Positions 47,916 to 60,709 of a stretch of 64,000 nucleotides of DNA are shown one piece after another; the first letter of the stretch is position 1; each line of letters opens with the position of its first letter. The stretch comes from Paramecium octaurelia. Its lineage: Eukaryota; Ciliophora; Oligohymenophorea; Peniculida; Parameciidae. The notes below the pieces were generated by a model that made no database searches, had not been told where the DNA came from, and worked only from the letters and a program-made list of their open reading frames with translations. The stretch lies in contig CAJJDP010000071.1 of assembly GCA_905182995.1 (NCBI GenBank), forward strand, positions 107,509 through 171,508, in the 5' to 3' direction. Made by a program: the position numbers and the translations under genes.

Positions 47916-49139
47916 TCATTTTTACTTTTGCTTTAGAGCTTGCAAACATTTATCTTCAATTAATTGGAATCTATACCTAATCTATCTTTGGTCCATTGAT
48001 CACCTGGAAAAATCCTCAAAGCCTATTCGTAGAATAACATTGCTTATTAATATTAATGTTCATCATGTAAGCATGCACCTAAATTATACATAATCTTATG
48101 AAAACCTTTCTCCTTTAATGAATCAAAATGATTTGGATTAATAGTTAAAGATGCATTAATAATTTTAATTGCTTCGTTGAACCTTTTCAGCAATCGTAGT
48201 GAAGATCCTTTAGAATTTAAATGTAAATACCTTTACATGATAATGCAAAACAATCTTAAGGATCTATAGCTAATGCTTTGTTGGCCCAAAGAATTGCTTC
48301 TTCATATTGATCCAACATTCTTAAGCATGCAGCTAAAATATCAAATAACCTTCTACCTTTGCAATAAAGAGAAAAATTATGTTTTGGATCTAACAATAAT
48401 GCTTTGTCAGCCCAAATAATTGCTTTTTTATATTACCCAAGCATTCTTAAACTAGCAGCTAATAAATTTATAAATTTTATACCTTTACACCAGATTGCCT
48501 GGCAGTTATTTGGATTTAAATTGATTGCTTGATCTAATATGACGATAGCTTCGTCATACATATCATTATCTTAATATAATTCATATCCTAAATTATTAGA
48601 TTTATAATACCTTTATAAAATAATTCTTATGATTTCTCTATGTCTTATTTAGATAGATGAAATGGAATTGGTGTTTCATGTAGTTTGATTTCTTGCTCTA
48701 CTTTGTCTATTTTTTCAATAAAATCAAATAAGGTATTTTAAATTTTATTCTTAATCAAAGAGTTTTATGATTGAAAATTTATCAATTCTTCTAAGGTTTA
48801 ATTCAACAACGAAAAATTAAGCTAAATCAAGGATGTATTTGAGATGATATATTTTTTCTTGATACCTTCAATCAATGTTTAAAATTAATTTTTTATTGAA
48901 TTCCATTATTTAATTAATATCTCTAGGAGATTATCACATTCTTGTCCAACCTTTTACACATACTCAAACAAAATAGGTAATTCAAAACACTATTAGAGAT
49001 GATTTTGATGAATTCCATCCTTTTAACACTAAATACAAAAGAATCTAAATGCTTTGCAATCTGGTTCAAAACACACTAATTGTACAAGAGCATCATGATT
49101 CGAAACTGAACATTTAAGGTTTATGTCTTTACTTTGCAT
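47916..49139 (-). CDS. B-box-like/TPR-repeat protein with one exon per TPR
   Basis: Seven exons (introns of 23, 24, 24, 23, 27 and 23 nt) give 359 residues. The N-terminus has a Cys/His cluster resembling a B-box (LKCSVSNHDALVQLVC, FFCIQCQKDGIHQNH), then a coiled coil. Four TPR units follow (YDEAIVILDQAINLNPNNCQ; YKKAIIWADKALLLDPKHNF; YEEAILWANKALAIDPQDCF; FNEAIKIINASLTINPNHFD) and a last partial one. Introns at 48588-48610, 48459-48482, 48333-48356, 48208-48230 and 48079-48105 cut each repeat at the same codon phase, leaving exons of 105, 102, 102 and 102 nt. TPRs mediate protein-protein contacts. One intron begins GTT and two end in AAG. Confidence 0.85.
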
Positions 49140-49506
49140 CCTAATAAGACTTAAGGTAAATTATATTATATATATGTAATTATTTTATCTATGTTAAAAA
49201 TAAAAGTGTGATTCATTAAGAATATATATAAACATAATCATAAATATTGCAATTCTTCACACAATATAGTGCAAATTTGAGTTAATTTAATTACTCCAAC
49301 TTTTACAATATAAAATACTCAGGAAATTAAAGTCTTCTTTATTGTAGATTGCATAAATACATTTATATAATTATTATATGTACTTTAACTAGGTAAAGAG
49401 AAAATAAATAAGATAAAATGATTTACAAATCTACTAGGATATGAAAAAAATATTAATAAAACAATAATGATTTAATTATATTAGCATAAATAATAAGTAT
49501 TTTGGT

Positions 49507-50553
49507 TCAATCTGAAATCCTAAAATATCTTAGTTTTGCTTTTGACAAATCAAGTAAATAATTTTATGTTATAAATACTTATTAATGAAACTATCTGTCA
49601 TATTTTCCTAAATCTAAATCAGGCTTAATAGTAACTCCTGTTATGAGATTTGTCCTTTCTATTTTATCTCCATCCTTAAGTTTCGCTGAACAAAAATTGT
49701 ATTTGTAGATGGATTAGGTGTTTTTAAATATTATTGCATCATTAGCATTCTTAAATTTCCTAATTAATTTGAAATTATTGAGGATCTTAACATAAATTTT
49801 ATTTCGCTTCTCGTTTTATTATACAATAATTGAATTTTTAAAAACAAAATTTTTGCTATCCGCGTAAGATTGCTTTTATTAGCTTCTTTGAATTATTTTA
49901 TGATTCTCTAAAGATAGCAAATAGACTTATTTCTCAGTTTCAACAAACACATAAGTTTAGAAAATTTTTTCAAAGTTTATAATTTCTTCTTTAATTATCT
50001 CCTATCTCATATTAACTTTTTTTTATGAATTATCAGAAATCGAGTAAATTACAAGATTGCAGGAATCATCAGCTTTAGAATGAAGTTTATAAATGTTGTT
50101 TTCTGAATCGATTGAGATAATTGAGTCACCTTTTTAATCAATTAATTTTTCTTTAAAGGTCTCTAAATCAACAAGAGTATTTTTTTAATCATCTTCTATT
50201 ATAAGGTATTTAGAATCATAAGTAAATAACATATTAGAATCATCATAAAATTTCCTTTAATACTTAATCTTTTTCGTTGATGTATCTATAATTACATGAA
50301 AATAGCTTCGTTCACTATAATCGTTTTCTTTACTAATATCAAATGCAATATATTTTGAATTTGGTGAATTGATAACAAAATCTAATTCCCAAAAATGAAT
50401 CTCTCCATCTCCATCACTCTAATCAGATTCATTCTCTTCATCACTAAATAGTTGTATAGGTTTATTATTGATTTTCTTTTTTATCCTTCTAAAACCTATT
50501 AAGCTTTCTAAATTGAACTCTTCTTAATACACAATTTTTATTCTTTACTTCAT
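49507..50553 (-). CDS. unknown protein, possibly beta-propeller
   Basis: Single exon, 348 residues, uninterrupted by TGA. Alternating beta-type segments (FVINSPNSKYIAFDIS, LFTYDSKYLIIEDDQKNTLVDL, IISIDSENNIYKLH, YVFVETEKQVYLLSL, IYVKILNNFKLIRKF) look like propeller blades but lack WD signatures. An acidic patch (SDEENESDQSDGDGE) lies near the N-terminus. No family is recognised. Confidence 0.6.
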
Positions 50554-51166
50554 AGTCTATAAATTATTAATAATGATAAATATTCTTTCTTATAATAAAA
50601 TTAAATTTTTGAACTAAGTGAAAATAAAAAGTTCATAGTTCAAATACTAAATTAATTGAAAAATATATGAAATTCAAAATCATAAATATTGATACTAATA
50701 CTAACTAGTTCGAATGTTATCATGTTCAAAAGAAGATAAGATAAAGAATATAAAGGAAATTCAATACTAAAACAATGCAAAACACTTTTATTCTTTTCAA
50801 AAGTGAATATTTTGACTATCTAGTGATGATGAATTCTTATTTATTAAATCTAACTAAATGAAAAAATTAGAAATATTGAAAATTAATACCATATCTATAT
50901 AATAAAAATTAATATATTTTCTATTAGATTATGGTAAGAAAGATAGAATTTTTATTTTGGATTTGAAGATTCATGTTTCATTTTAAGTAATTTCAAAATA
51001 AATTAAATATTGGCCTTGCATTCATTTCAATATTTACATAGTAGAGCCTCTTTTAAACTCAATAAAATCATGATTCGCATTTCATTTGTTATAAACATTA
51101 ACTAATAGTAAGCATTGTGATTAAGAGCAAATAATAGTTTAATATCAATATATAACAAATTAAAAT
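50554..51166. other. AT-rich intergenic region
   Basis: 613 bp between two minus-strand genes; no feature recognised. Confidence 0.5.
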
Positions 51167-53125
51167 TCATGTTGGCTAATTTTAATAACTCTTAAATTAT
51201 CTGATTTGAAATTCTTTTTCTTTATAATTCCAAGAAATATACAATTTTCCATCCTTGCTTAATACACCTTATACTTCACAATTGCTAAACTAAATTTTTT
51301 AATATAAAGATAGGTATTAATTTTCAGAGGTAGTAATAATGAATATATAGCAATTGATCTTTACCAGAAAATTTTTTTTATTTTCATTATAAATAAAAGG
51401 AGACTATATGGAAGAAAAATCATCATCTTAATTGAATATTAATTAAGTCTTCTAATCAATTTTATTCTCTTCACTTTACAATTAAAATATCAGAATTTAC
51501 GGTTTACGATTTTCTTAAAAAGCTATTAGATTATCATTATTAAAAAATATAGAGTGCCCTTGCATATTTAAATTTATCTTATTTAAAACTTTCCAAATAA
51601 TTTAATTATTTGTATTTATTTATTGAAGAATTACTATTTTTTAATTTTTCAAACAAATTAATAATCTTTACTAAGAAGGGCTTAAACTTAACCCTTATAT
51701 ATGATCGGTATCAAGGTCCAAAATTTAATAATTCGACCAATTGGTATCTTAGAATCTCCAAAATGATACTTAATTCTGTCCACCTGAAATCATTTAATTT
51801 TCATCTATATTAAAGCAAACACATTAAAATTCCACAAAACCTTCTAAAATTTTTGAGCATATATACTTTTAGAAATTCATATCCCATTCCCATATTCTAA
51901 GTGTTTTATCTTGACTACCAGATACAAATGTATTATTTTTTGTATTAAATTCTAAACAATGGATTAAACCTAAGTGATCATCTAATTATTAAATTAATTT
52001 AAAAGTTTGATTTTAAAAAGAATAAACTTTAATTGATTTATTTATACTTCCTATCAGTATTAATTATTCAGTATTGATTGCAATAATTTGTAAAGGATCT
52101 TCATCTTACATAACCTATCGTTTAGTCATTTTGTACTCCCAATATAATGGTTTATACTAAGCTATTTTAACTTACTTAGAAGAAGAATCAAAATACGAGA
52201 CATATTCTCCTGTTTTGTTAAATGAATCGAAGTATCCAACCTTTAATTTTGAATTAAATTCTTCATTATATTGTACTGCCAAATATAGCTTTCCAAATCC
52301 AAATTTTAAATGTAAAAAGTCAATATTTTGATTTGAAATATCAAACTCTGATTAATAAAACTTTTTAAATATATATATTAAATCTTCATTCAAAGCTGGT
52401 ATTTCAATTGTTTTTTTAAGGGTGTATTCTTTTTAGTCTTTTCCTAATTTATACAACTGCCAGTTCCTTGATCCTAATATTTATACTGCTATCATTGAAT
52501 CATTTATAAATAGCATATTATCAAGCATTTCTTAAGATTTAATTTATTGGAAAATGATCCAATTTTCATGACCATCTTTACTAATTTTCTATAAAATGAC
52601 AATTTTCCCAATTCCAATTTTGGCAATGATCGAATTTTCAGAATAATTGAAGGATAGAAAAATTAACTAACAAGAAATTTTGACTGTATCGACAACATTC
52701 CAGGAAAGCATTTGTTTCTTTATGAAATTAATCTCCCCCTTATGGTCTCCAGTTATCATTAAATCCTCCTACTAGTTGAATAGGATAATGTTTGCTTTCA
52801 ATTTTCTAATTTATGATTGAGCCTTGTGATTATTAATGGAAATCAAAGTCCATATTGTTAAATCTAATTTCCCATTTTAGGAAAAATAATAGTTGGATTT
52901 TGTCATAACAATGAACCTTTACAAACTAGGTTAACTAAAACATTAAGAAATCAATTTAAGTTCTCCCAATTTAAAAGTATATTATATAATATATCCACTC
53001 TCAAGTCCAACAAGTAAAATTGTCGAATCTTTATTAAATGATATTGCATTGCATACTCCTGCTATTTCTATCTTACTTTTTTATTAGATTTCCTCATATT
53101 TGAATGGTTTAATATATTGATTCAT
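51167..53125 (-). CDS. WD40/beta-propeller protein
   Basis: Single exon, 652 residues. Blades visible include CNAISFNKDSTILLVGLESGYI, EDLMITGDHKGEINFI, LIHCLEFNTKNNTFVSGSQDKT followed by LRIWEWD, CVCFNIDENQMISGGQNQVSFW, and IQGLSLSPSQQRLLICLKNQ. It probably forms a double propeller or a 10-12-blade assembly. Unlike the 38.5 kb and 60.7 kb genes it has no helical N-terminus from this Met. The same frame continues 185 codons upstream to another ATG but is interrupted by TGA codons (see the entry at 53126-53680). Confidence 0.75.
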
Positions 53126-53680
53126 ACTTCTTGAGAATTTGACAGAATTTATTAAAAAATAAAATTTAAATATTTAATTGATTAATGTGATTGTTAATTT
53201 TAATGCTTATACACATAGTAATTCTATGAAATTGAAGAATCATCAATAAGACAAAATTACACTCGTAGGGTAATTGTCTTTAGAATATTTCAGAAAGAAA
53301 GATTGCTGATTCTGTAGTCTAAAAAATTACATCAAATAGATTATTTCTTTATATTATGAAGTTTATTAAGTGTAGTTGAAATAATTTAAACATCAACCAA
53401 ATTCAGTAAACTTGAATAATTAAGTTAATATAAGTTTAGACCTTGTCTTGGCTTGTATGAAGAGTTTCTATAATTTTTCCTTCAGTGTATTTGATGCGAA
53501 ACATCATTTAAATTCTATTTAATTAGAAAACAACATGTTAAATGCTTATTCGAACCAAAAATTCTATCCATATTCGTTAATATATGATTGTCATAACTTT
53601 TTTTGTAAATCCATCATAAAAAATTTAGGTTAATCTGGATCAAAATTCCAATTTTAAATTGTTATATTATAAATATCCAT
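53126..53680 (-). pseudogene. possible decayed 5' extension of the WD40 gene
   Basis: From ATG at 53680 the frame runs exactly 185 codons into the WD40 start at 53125. It begins plausibly (MDIYNITIQNWNFDPDQPKF) and contains about five in-frame TGA codons. It may be a decayed N-terminal domain, a separate dead gene, or simply AT-rich spacer that happens to read like protein, since TAA/TAG are sense here. The TGA density is close to chance, so this is weak. Confidence 0.2.
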
Positions 53681-53935
53681 TTAGAAAACCTTAAATATAA
53701 AAAAGTTTTATCAAATATCAAGAAGTTATTTGACTTTTGTTAAGGAAATTTTAGAAATTTTAATTATACTTACAATATGATTTAAATAATAATCGATCAA
53801 TATAATTAATATATATATATCTTTTTGTGGTTTCAAGTTAGACAAGAATTGATACTAATTATTGTAATTTAAGGTTACATAGGATCAGTAGAAAAAAAGT
53901 ATATACATCAATTATTTTTTCGAATAATAATTAAT

Positions 53936-55396
53936 ATGAAAATTTTCAAGATCTTAAAATAGATGGATGTGTTTGGAGCGCCACTGTTTTAAAGAGTAGA
54001 TCAGAATGCTTAAATATATAAAAGTATATTTGGAGGGGTAATATCATTATTGATTTTTTCATCAAGTTTAGCCTATGCAATTTGGGAATTCTACAAGTGG
54101 AATACTTATTAATTAAATCCTAAAGTATCCACATTTCTTTATGCATCTGATTTTTCATTGCTAGATTAGAATTATGGAATTATAAAGATTAATTATTGGA
54201 AAGACCATAATGATAAAATTGATCCTTTCGAGAGCAAAATATTAATACCTTTAATTAGTTACACAGAAAATTATGTTGTTGTTGATACTGAGGTACTCAA
54301 ATTTTCTAATGAAACAAGTTACAATGGAAATTAATTTCTGATACCTTAAATGAAACTTGGATTTTCTTAAATAAATGGCTCTTTAATGACTACTTCAGAG
54401 ATGTATATTTACTTTGTGAAATGTTCAGAAGAACTATTGAACGAAAATGAAAAATGTGCATCCCAAGAAATAATAGATGATTTCTTTAAATAACCATTAA
54501 ATACGATAGTAATGCAAATTCATTACAATTAATTAAACTCTAAAAACTTGTCAATCGAATAAAGTGTTTAAGAATTTTTAATTCAAATTGAATAAGAGAA
54601 CTGCTATACCTTGAATACATATCTTTAGACAACAAATTATGAAGTGAGAGATTAGTTTCTTTTTGGAGAACCACATCATTATGAATTTGTTAATGGAGTC
54701 TAAATCCAACCTCAAACTAATTCTGTACCTTATTGTCGGTAAGCATTTGGTTATGATACGTACTCTGTAGTCTATATTGAGATGAGAGGGAATTAGTATA
54801 AAACAATATTGGAATACCCAAACATTGCAGATATATTGGCAAATATAGGGTCAATTGTGTCAGTATTATTTATGGCTAGAATTCTAATAACATAATTAAA
54901 TTCTTATTTCTTGCATTAATAGGTCATACATAATTTGATCTCATTTTATTACCCTTAATTCTAAAATATCAAAATATTTAAAAATTGGAAATAGCAGATT
55001 ATAAAAGTACAATTAAAAAATGAGCAAATAGATCCAAGAGAATTTGAACACTTTTACAGACACATTAAAAGTTAGATGGAATTGAAAATGACACTTTTAA
55101 ATATACTCTATGAAATATCGAGGCTTTATTTTTTAATACGATCAATAAAGGTAAGAGAAGAAATAGATCGATGTCACTCAATTGGAATTAGTTTAAGTTC
55201 TATTTGCCAGTAAAATCATGAAATAGAGTCTACACCAAAATCCACCTCAAGAAAATCAGAATGGCTCTTATTAAATAATTTAGATGTTAATATTTTGTCT
55301 CTTACTCAAAGAACGCATTAGAGGTTAGAAAGCATTGAAAATGAAATTCCAATTGAGCAGAATGATTACTATAGCCTTAACACTATATATTCCTGA
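53936..55396 (+). CDS. ciliate-type two-TM membrane protein, unknown function
   Basis: Single exon, 486 residues. After MKIFKILKQMDVFGAPLFQR comes TM1 (IFGGVISLLIFSSSLAYAIW), a ~280-residue extracytoplasmic beta-rich domain with cysteines (YFVKCSEELLNENEKC, ENCYTLNTY, VPYCRQAF), TM2 (ADILANIGSIVSVLFMARIL) and a ~170-residue cytoplasmic tail that is charged and helical. Two TMs flanking a large outside loop recalls trimeric channel layouts, but no signature motif is present; this layout is common among uncharacterised ciliate proteins. Confidence 0.7.
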
Positions 55397-56291
55397 TTTA
55401 TATATTTATTAATGCTCAATAACCAAAAAATAATAATACAATTATCCTTCTGGAAATATTAATAAAAGGAAGTCGTTAATCCCTTCTCCAACATATTCTG
55501 TAGCTTATTAAATTCTAAGTCAGTCTTAAAGGTAATTATTATGAAATAAACTCCGTAAACGTTATAATAAATTCCAAAGTTTCAAAAATTTAAAATTTAT
55601 TAAAAATAATTAAAAAAGTCCTTTTCTTATTTCTTTAGAATAGCATCACAGAAGGATTGTTCTCAATTTATATTAATAAAAGAAAGAGTTAATTTTATTG
55701 AAATACTTACTACAAAAGTTATAATATTTATTATGCCGATTTTTTGGCTAATTCATAACTTTCAAAATCATTTGAATTATTATAAACATTATTCAATAAT
55801 AAATATGACTTCAAATTTAATGGAGCATTAGATAACCGTTTATCATACCATATCCTACAAGAAAATTAAATAATGTTTTAGGGAAAGCACAAATAAAAAC
55901 ATAGGAATAGAAAAATTGAATAAGAATTAGAAAGTAATATTAATTGCATGTATTTCAAAAATATCATGTAGTAATTTTTATTAGCACTAATTTAAACCTT
56001 TATTGATACAAAAAGTGTATTAATAAACTCATATATCATAATATCATGCCACATATAATTTAATATTATATATCATACCTCTTTTTCAATTGGCATTTCA
56101 TTAATATTTCAATAATTCTAATTTTATATGAAATATAATGTAAAATGAAAAAATATAATGATCCTTATGAATGGTTTGCTTAATAGATTTCTTTATTAGG
56201 GAATATTACAATAATATCCAAAATATTATAACTTTTGGCTTCTAATAAATATTATTAAGCAATACAGATTTATATAATTATAATTATTTTA
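55397..56291. other. AT-rich intergenic region
   Basis: About 0.9 kb between two plus-strand genes. No coding signal or RNA gene was recognised. Confidence 0.5.
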
Positions 56292-57279
56292 ATGAAGAAT
56301 GCACTTCTAGCAATTGGGTTAATGCTATTAACAGGATCAATTTATAATCTTGACCGTGAATTAGAAACATAATTAATTACACAATTTGATAAATATTAAA
56401 CAAATTTCAATAAGAAATATCATGGATCAGAATATATATATAGATTATAGGTATATTAGTCAAATCTGGTTGACATAAATGCTAAAAATGCTAAATATAG
56501 AACTTAAATCTTTGGTGAAACTCAATTTACAGACCTAACTGACGAAGAATTTAGTTCTATATATTTAACTTTGAAATTAGAACCATCCGATTAAAATGTA
56601 TAAAGATTAGAGTTCAAGAATGTGAATTTAACCCCAATAGATTGGAGATCAAGAGGAGCAGTCACTCCAGTTAAAAATTAAGGACAATGTGGTTCATGTT
56701 GGGCATTTAGTACAACTGGTGTATTAGAAGGATTTTTCAAGGTCACTACCGATGAACTCCCAGACCTCTCTGAATAATAATTGGTTGATTGTTCAACTAT
56801 CCTCGACTATAATAAAGGTTGTGAAGGAGGTGCTCCAATTAGAGCCTTGAATTATGTAAAAAGAAATGGCATAACAACCCAGGCTACTTATCCATATGTT
56901 TTAACATTCATTAAATATTTAGATTGCTGAATAAAATAAGAATTGTTTAATAAAAGGAGGTGTATATCATATCAGTGTTACAGTATCCATCTTCGCTAAT
57001 GAAGCTGCTCATTAGGCTGCCCTTTAAGAGGGTCCTATTTCAGTTGCCGTTTAAGCTTCTAATTGGAAAAACTATAAACCAACAGATGATGATTTTATCT
57101 TTCCAAGCTCAGCTTGCACAGGAGATATTAATCATGCCGTTTTAGCTGTAGGATTTACTTCTGAAGCTCTTATTATTAAAAATTCATGGGCCACTACTTG
57201 GGGAGCTAATGGATATATATATTTATAAGGAGGAGTAAATACATGCAGTGTTTGGAATAATTCAATTGTTCCGAAATGA
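56292..57279 (+). CDS. cathepsin-L-like papain-family cysteine protease
   Basis: Two exons (25-nt intron 56898-56922, GTT...TAG) give 320 residues. Signal peptide [16 protein letters not shown], an inhibitory propeptide ([34 protein letters not shown]) and the mature enzyme starting near [17 protein letters not shown]. Catalytic residues are present: Gln and Cys in [12 protein letters not shown], His in [10 protein letters not shown] and Asn in [11 protein letters not shown]. Further family marks are LSEQQLVDC and [13 protein letters not shown]. It should be a lysosomal/phagosomal or secreted endopeptidase activated by propeptide removal. It is slightly shorter than typical cathepsin L because of small loop deletions. 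Confidence 0.95.
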
Positions 57280-57438
57280 TATTAATTTTATATTTAAAAT
57301 TAATAGAAATGAAACAATGAACAAATAATTTTATTATTTTACTAAATGCTTTTTAATTAATTAATAAGTATAATCACATAAATAAAATATGGTATATGAG
57401 ATTTTAAGTTAATAATATAATGAAATCATTATTTTACT

Positions 57439-58593
57439 TCATTTTTATTCTTAAAACTTTCTGATTTATATACATTCTTACAATGAATTCCAAGTGACGA
57501 GATACTCTCCATCATTACTTATTGTTCCATATAAACACTAAGTATTAAAATTAATAGATTGAATCAATGTGAAATTATGAAAGTTATTCAACTATAAAAT
57601 ATTTATGTAATTCCCATTTTTATTAATAAGAATAGATTATTTTCTATTTACAAATTATATCGGAAAGAAACAATTATCAGTTTAACTATCACAAAAAACA
57701 TCAATATCTTTAGTTTTTGTAAACTTTTTTGTATCTAAATTTAGTACAAACACTTCTAATTTAGATTAACAATAAGGCTAAAATACAAACATTGAATCAT
57801 CCACAAAGTTGATTCGATATCCATATTAAAACAAAGAGATTTTATTGATAATATACCAATAATTACAATCTTTAGATTTTTATATTATAATAATATATTT
57901 ACAGGATCCACAAGCTATTAATTATGTTTCAGATTGATTCAAACTTAAACAATAAATTTTACCAATTTTTCCAAATATAATTTAAGAGTGAATCCACTCG
58001 TTCTTCTTTCTCCAAATAATAATTTAATGATCCATACTACTGGAAAAAATAATGTTGTCTTGCTGATTAATTAATAAACTCGTAATACAACTTATGTGAA
58101 CTTCTAGTTTTATTAAACCTTTTGGTGAATTTACTCCTACACATTTCCTTATCCTTATAATTCCTTCTTCATTACCAGAAATAAAAAAATTGGAGTTATT
58201 CATAGATGATAAACAGCAAACATTTGCATTTTTCTCAAAATTTTGTGCTATTTCCTTTAGATATCCGTTTTTGAATTAGAATAACTGAATCTTCTATATA
58301 CAGCCTCCAAATATCATAGATGTGTTATAGTTGAATTTTAAAGACCAAAACCATTGTTGCATAGTTGGGACTGAAGATAGATATTCAAACATGAAATTTG
58401 AGTTATTTTAGTCATTAATCAAGCCTTTTGAAATCATTTTCATTTAATTATACCAGAAAATAAAAATTTCAAAATTACTTTATTTTGCAATCATAAAATT
58501 ATAATTTTGCATTATTGTCAAACAAATAGTCTTAACATTTTAAATGGAAAAATTATAATGTGGATGAATCATATGAAAGAATTGAATGATCAT
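57439..58593 (-). CDS. WD40-type beta-propeller protein
   Basis: Single exon from ATG at 58593 to TGA at 57439-57441, 384 residues. Blades: WFWSLKFNYNTSMIFGGCIQ, VCCLSSMNNSNFFISGNEEG, ITSLLINQQDNIIFSSSMDH followed by QIIIW, IYCLSLNQSETQLIACGSCK, and a closing LYGTISNDGEYLVTWNSLQE also seen in the 60.7 kb gene. No helical N-terminus is attached, so it is shorter than its relatives; the true start may lie upstream across an unresolved intron, or at the internal Met at about 58443. Confidence 0.65.
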
Positions 58594-58716
58594 AATTAAA
58601 AAAATTTAGAATGGTGTCTCTCATACGTATTAGATATTTAAAATTACTACAAACATTTCAGTTTAAGCTATGTAATTGTTCATAATTTAAATTCAATCTC
58701 CAAAATAATATCAATT

Positions 58717-59700
58717 TCAATTTCGAAATTAGTGGAGTTGCAGTTGAAAAATATACTTTTTAATGGTAGGTACTATGATTAGACTTGCAATTAATACTAT
58801 ATTAATAGGAGAGGCTCCATTATTTTTAGGTATGTGTACTATTAATTATTTTCCTTCTTAACACTTTTTTGTAACAATTACTGCTAGATCTGAGATTGAA
58901 GGTAATATAAAAGTTATAAATTCATTGAAAAAATTTGTTGAAAAATTCAACTCTTGAATTGTAAATTCGATGATTGTATTTTACATATTCGCAATGGTGA
59001 AGCGATAATTTTTTTATACTAATGTTTTTACAAGTTTAAAGAACATATCATTAGGTTCGAATCAATCCATATTGATAAAAAGCTGATGATAAAAACTAAC
59101 CAACCCTTGAATTCATAATTAGTTATAGTATACGTATTTCAATTTTGTGGTCTATCTCGCTATCTGACAGCTCAGCTTCTTTTGATTCTTAATCGAAAAG
59201 TAATCCCTGATCGATAAAAGCATCTATAAAACAGCAAATACATTAGAATTGTTTCACACAGTTTCCACAGTCTATCTAATATGGAGATGACATAGCATAA
59301 ATTGTTGCCTTAATTTGAAAAGTATCCTTATTACAAGTAGTATTTAGTATCCAATTTGAATTATTGAACTTGAGTTATATCGAGAGGGTGCAATCAGTTC
59401 TATACTTCTTATACCTCTTTAAATAAAGGATATTCGAACCAAACTTGATAAATGATATCCAACAGCATAATTTGGAGTTTTATGTGTGAATTTTGTAATT
59501 CCTCTGCTTAGGTTAAATTAATAAGCATTGAAATCACTTGCCTACTTTAGGATAGATAGCATAGTATCTATATTTTATTCCATTAAAAGTGTTGATATGA
59601 AATTAGAATTCCACTTTAAAACCTCAACTTATAAAGTAAAAATTTACCATATACCGTTATGTCCATTAGATACAACAAAATCCTCACTCGTTTGAAGGAT
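58717..59700 (-). CDS. probable single-TM protein with Cys-rich ectodomain, exons partly resolved
   Basis: Successive minus-strand frames look coding but need introns between them: NVEVLKWNSNFISTLLMEQN and FNLSRGITKFTHKTPNYAVG (59.4-59.7 kb), NSNWILNTTCNKDTFQIKAT, SSPYQIDCGNCVKQFQCICC, and, after further gaps, LPSISDLAVIVTKKCQEGKQ, NNGASPINIVLIASLIIVPT (a TM) ending before TGA at 58717-58719. One 27-nt GTA...AAG intron fits. The arrangement suggests a type I membrane protein. I could not fix the start or all splice sites and name no family; the borders are approximate. Confidence 0.4.
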
Positions 59701-60709
59701 CGAAATTAAATTCCTCAAGAACTATCAATATTAATTGAATATTAAGAAAATATGAGAGAAATATAAGTATATTATAATGATCGAATAGATGTTTAAGAAG
59801 TGTATAATCTATTACTTGTATGCTAAACTTACACTAAAAATTTGGAATTTACATTTCAGTATATTGGATTCCATTTTTTTTTTACATCAATGATAATTAA
59901 TAGTCCTTTTGTAGCATACTTCAATCTTCCGCCTTAAAATATTGTACGATCCTAGAATGGTTTGATTAATCGTGCTATGGAATAAAATAAATATCATTTA
60001 TAAAAGTAGCTTTTCTAATAATATAATTCCTTAAAATATAAACCTTTTTAAATCTTATATTAATAATTAACTCATTAAATCTCTCAAACTATTCAATTAA
60101 AAAATCCCTTCGTTTTATTGATTTTTGCATCCCAAGATATTTCAAGATAATACGTTAGAAAGGCTATTAAAGTTTTGTTTCAAATCCAATTAACAAATTT
60201 GCAATAGAAAATTATTCAATTTGCAAGTCTGCCAATTAAAATTAATAATTAATTAATTTAATTAATTTAAAAAATGTACATTTTGTTTTATTCTGTTGTT
60301 AAAATAGGAGGGGGTTATAATTTTCTTGAAATGAATGCTTAAATTTGTATTGTAATTATGGAAGCAATAACTCAGTATTAGATAATTTTAGTTGATTATA
60401 AAATTAAATTATTTCATTTTGGTTGTTATATTTAGATAAGTTAATTGAGAAGACTATTTATAGTAGCTTGCTAATCTCACTTTAACTAAGAAATAACTAA
60501 GAATTCCTAATGCCTATTTAAATAAACTCATTTCAACATTTTAGATGATTTATTAAAATTCTGAAATAAAAAAGAAATAATTATGATTAACCCATTAATA
60601 TTTCTGCGAATTTGATTTAGAACTATAAAATGGTTTAAAATTTTATGGATTTTTAAGAATACCAAGCCCTTATATATTAAATATGATTTTATTATTCTAA
60701 ATATTATTT
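59701..60709. other. AT-rich intergenic region
   Basis: About 1 kb, very AT-rich, with no frame I can support. It may include the 5' exon of the single-TM gene. Confidence 0.45.

Noticed and set aside
59050..59075. GGTTCGAATC-like tRNA T-loop sequence
   Set aside because: No matching acceptor, D or anticodon stems could be found around it.
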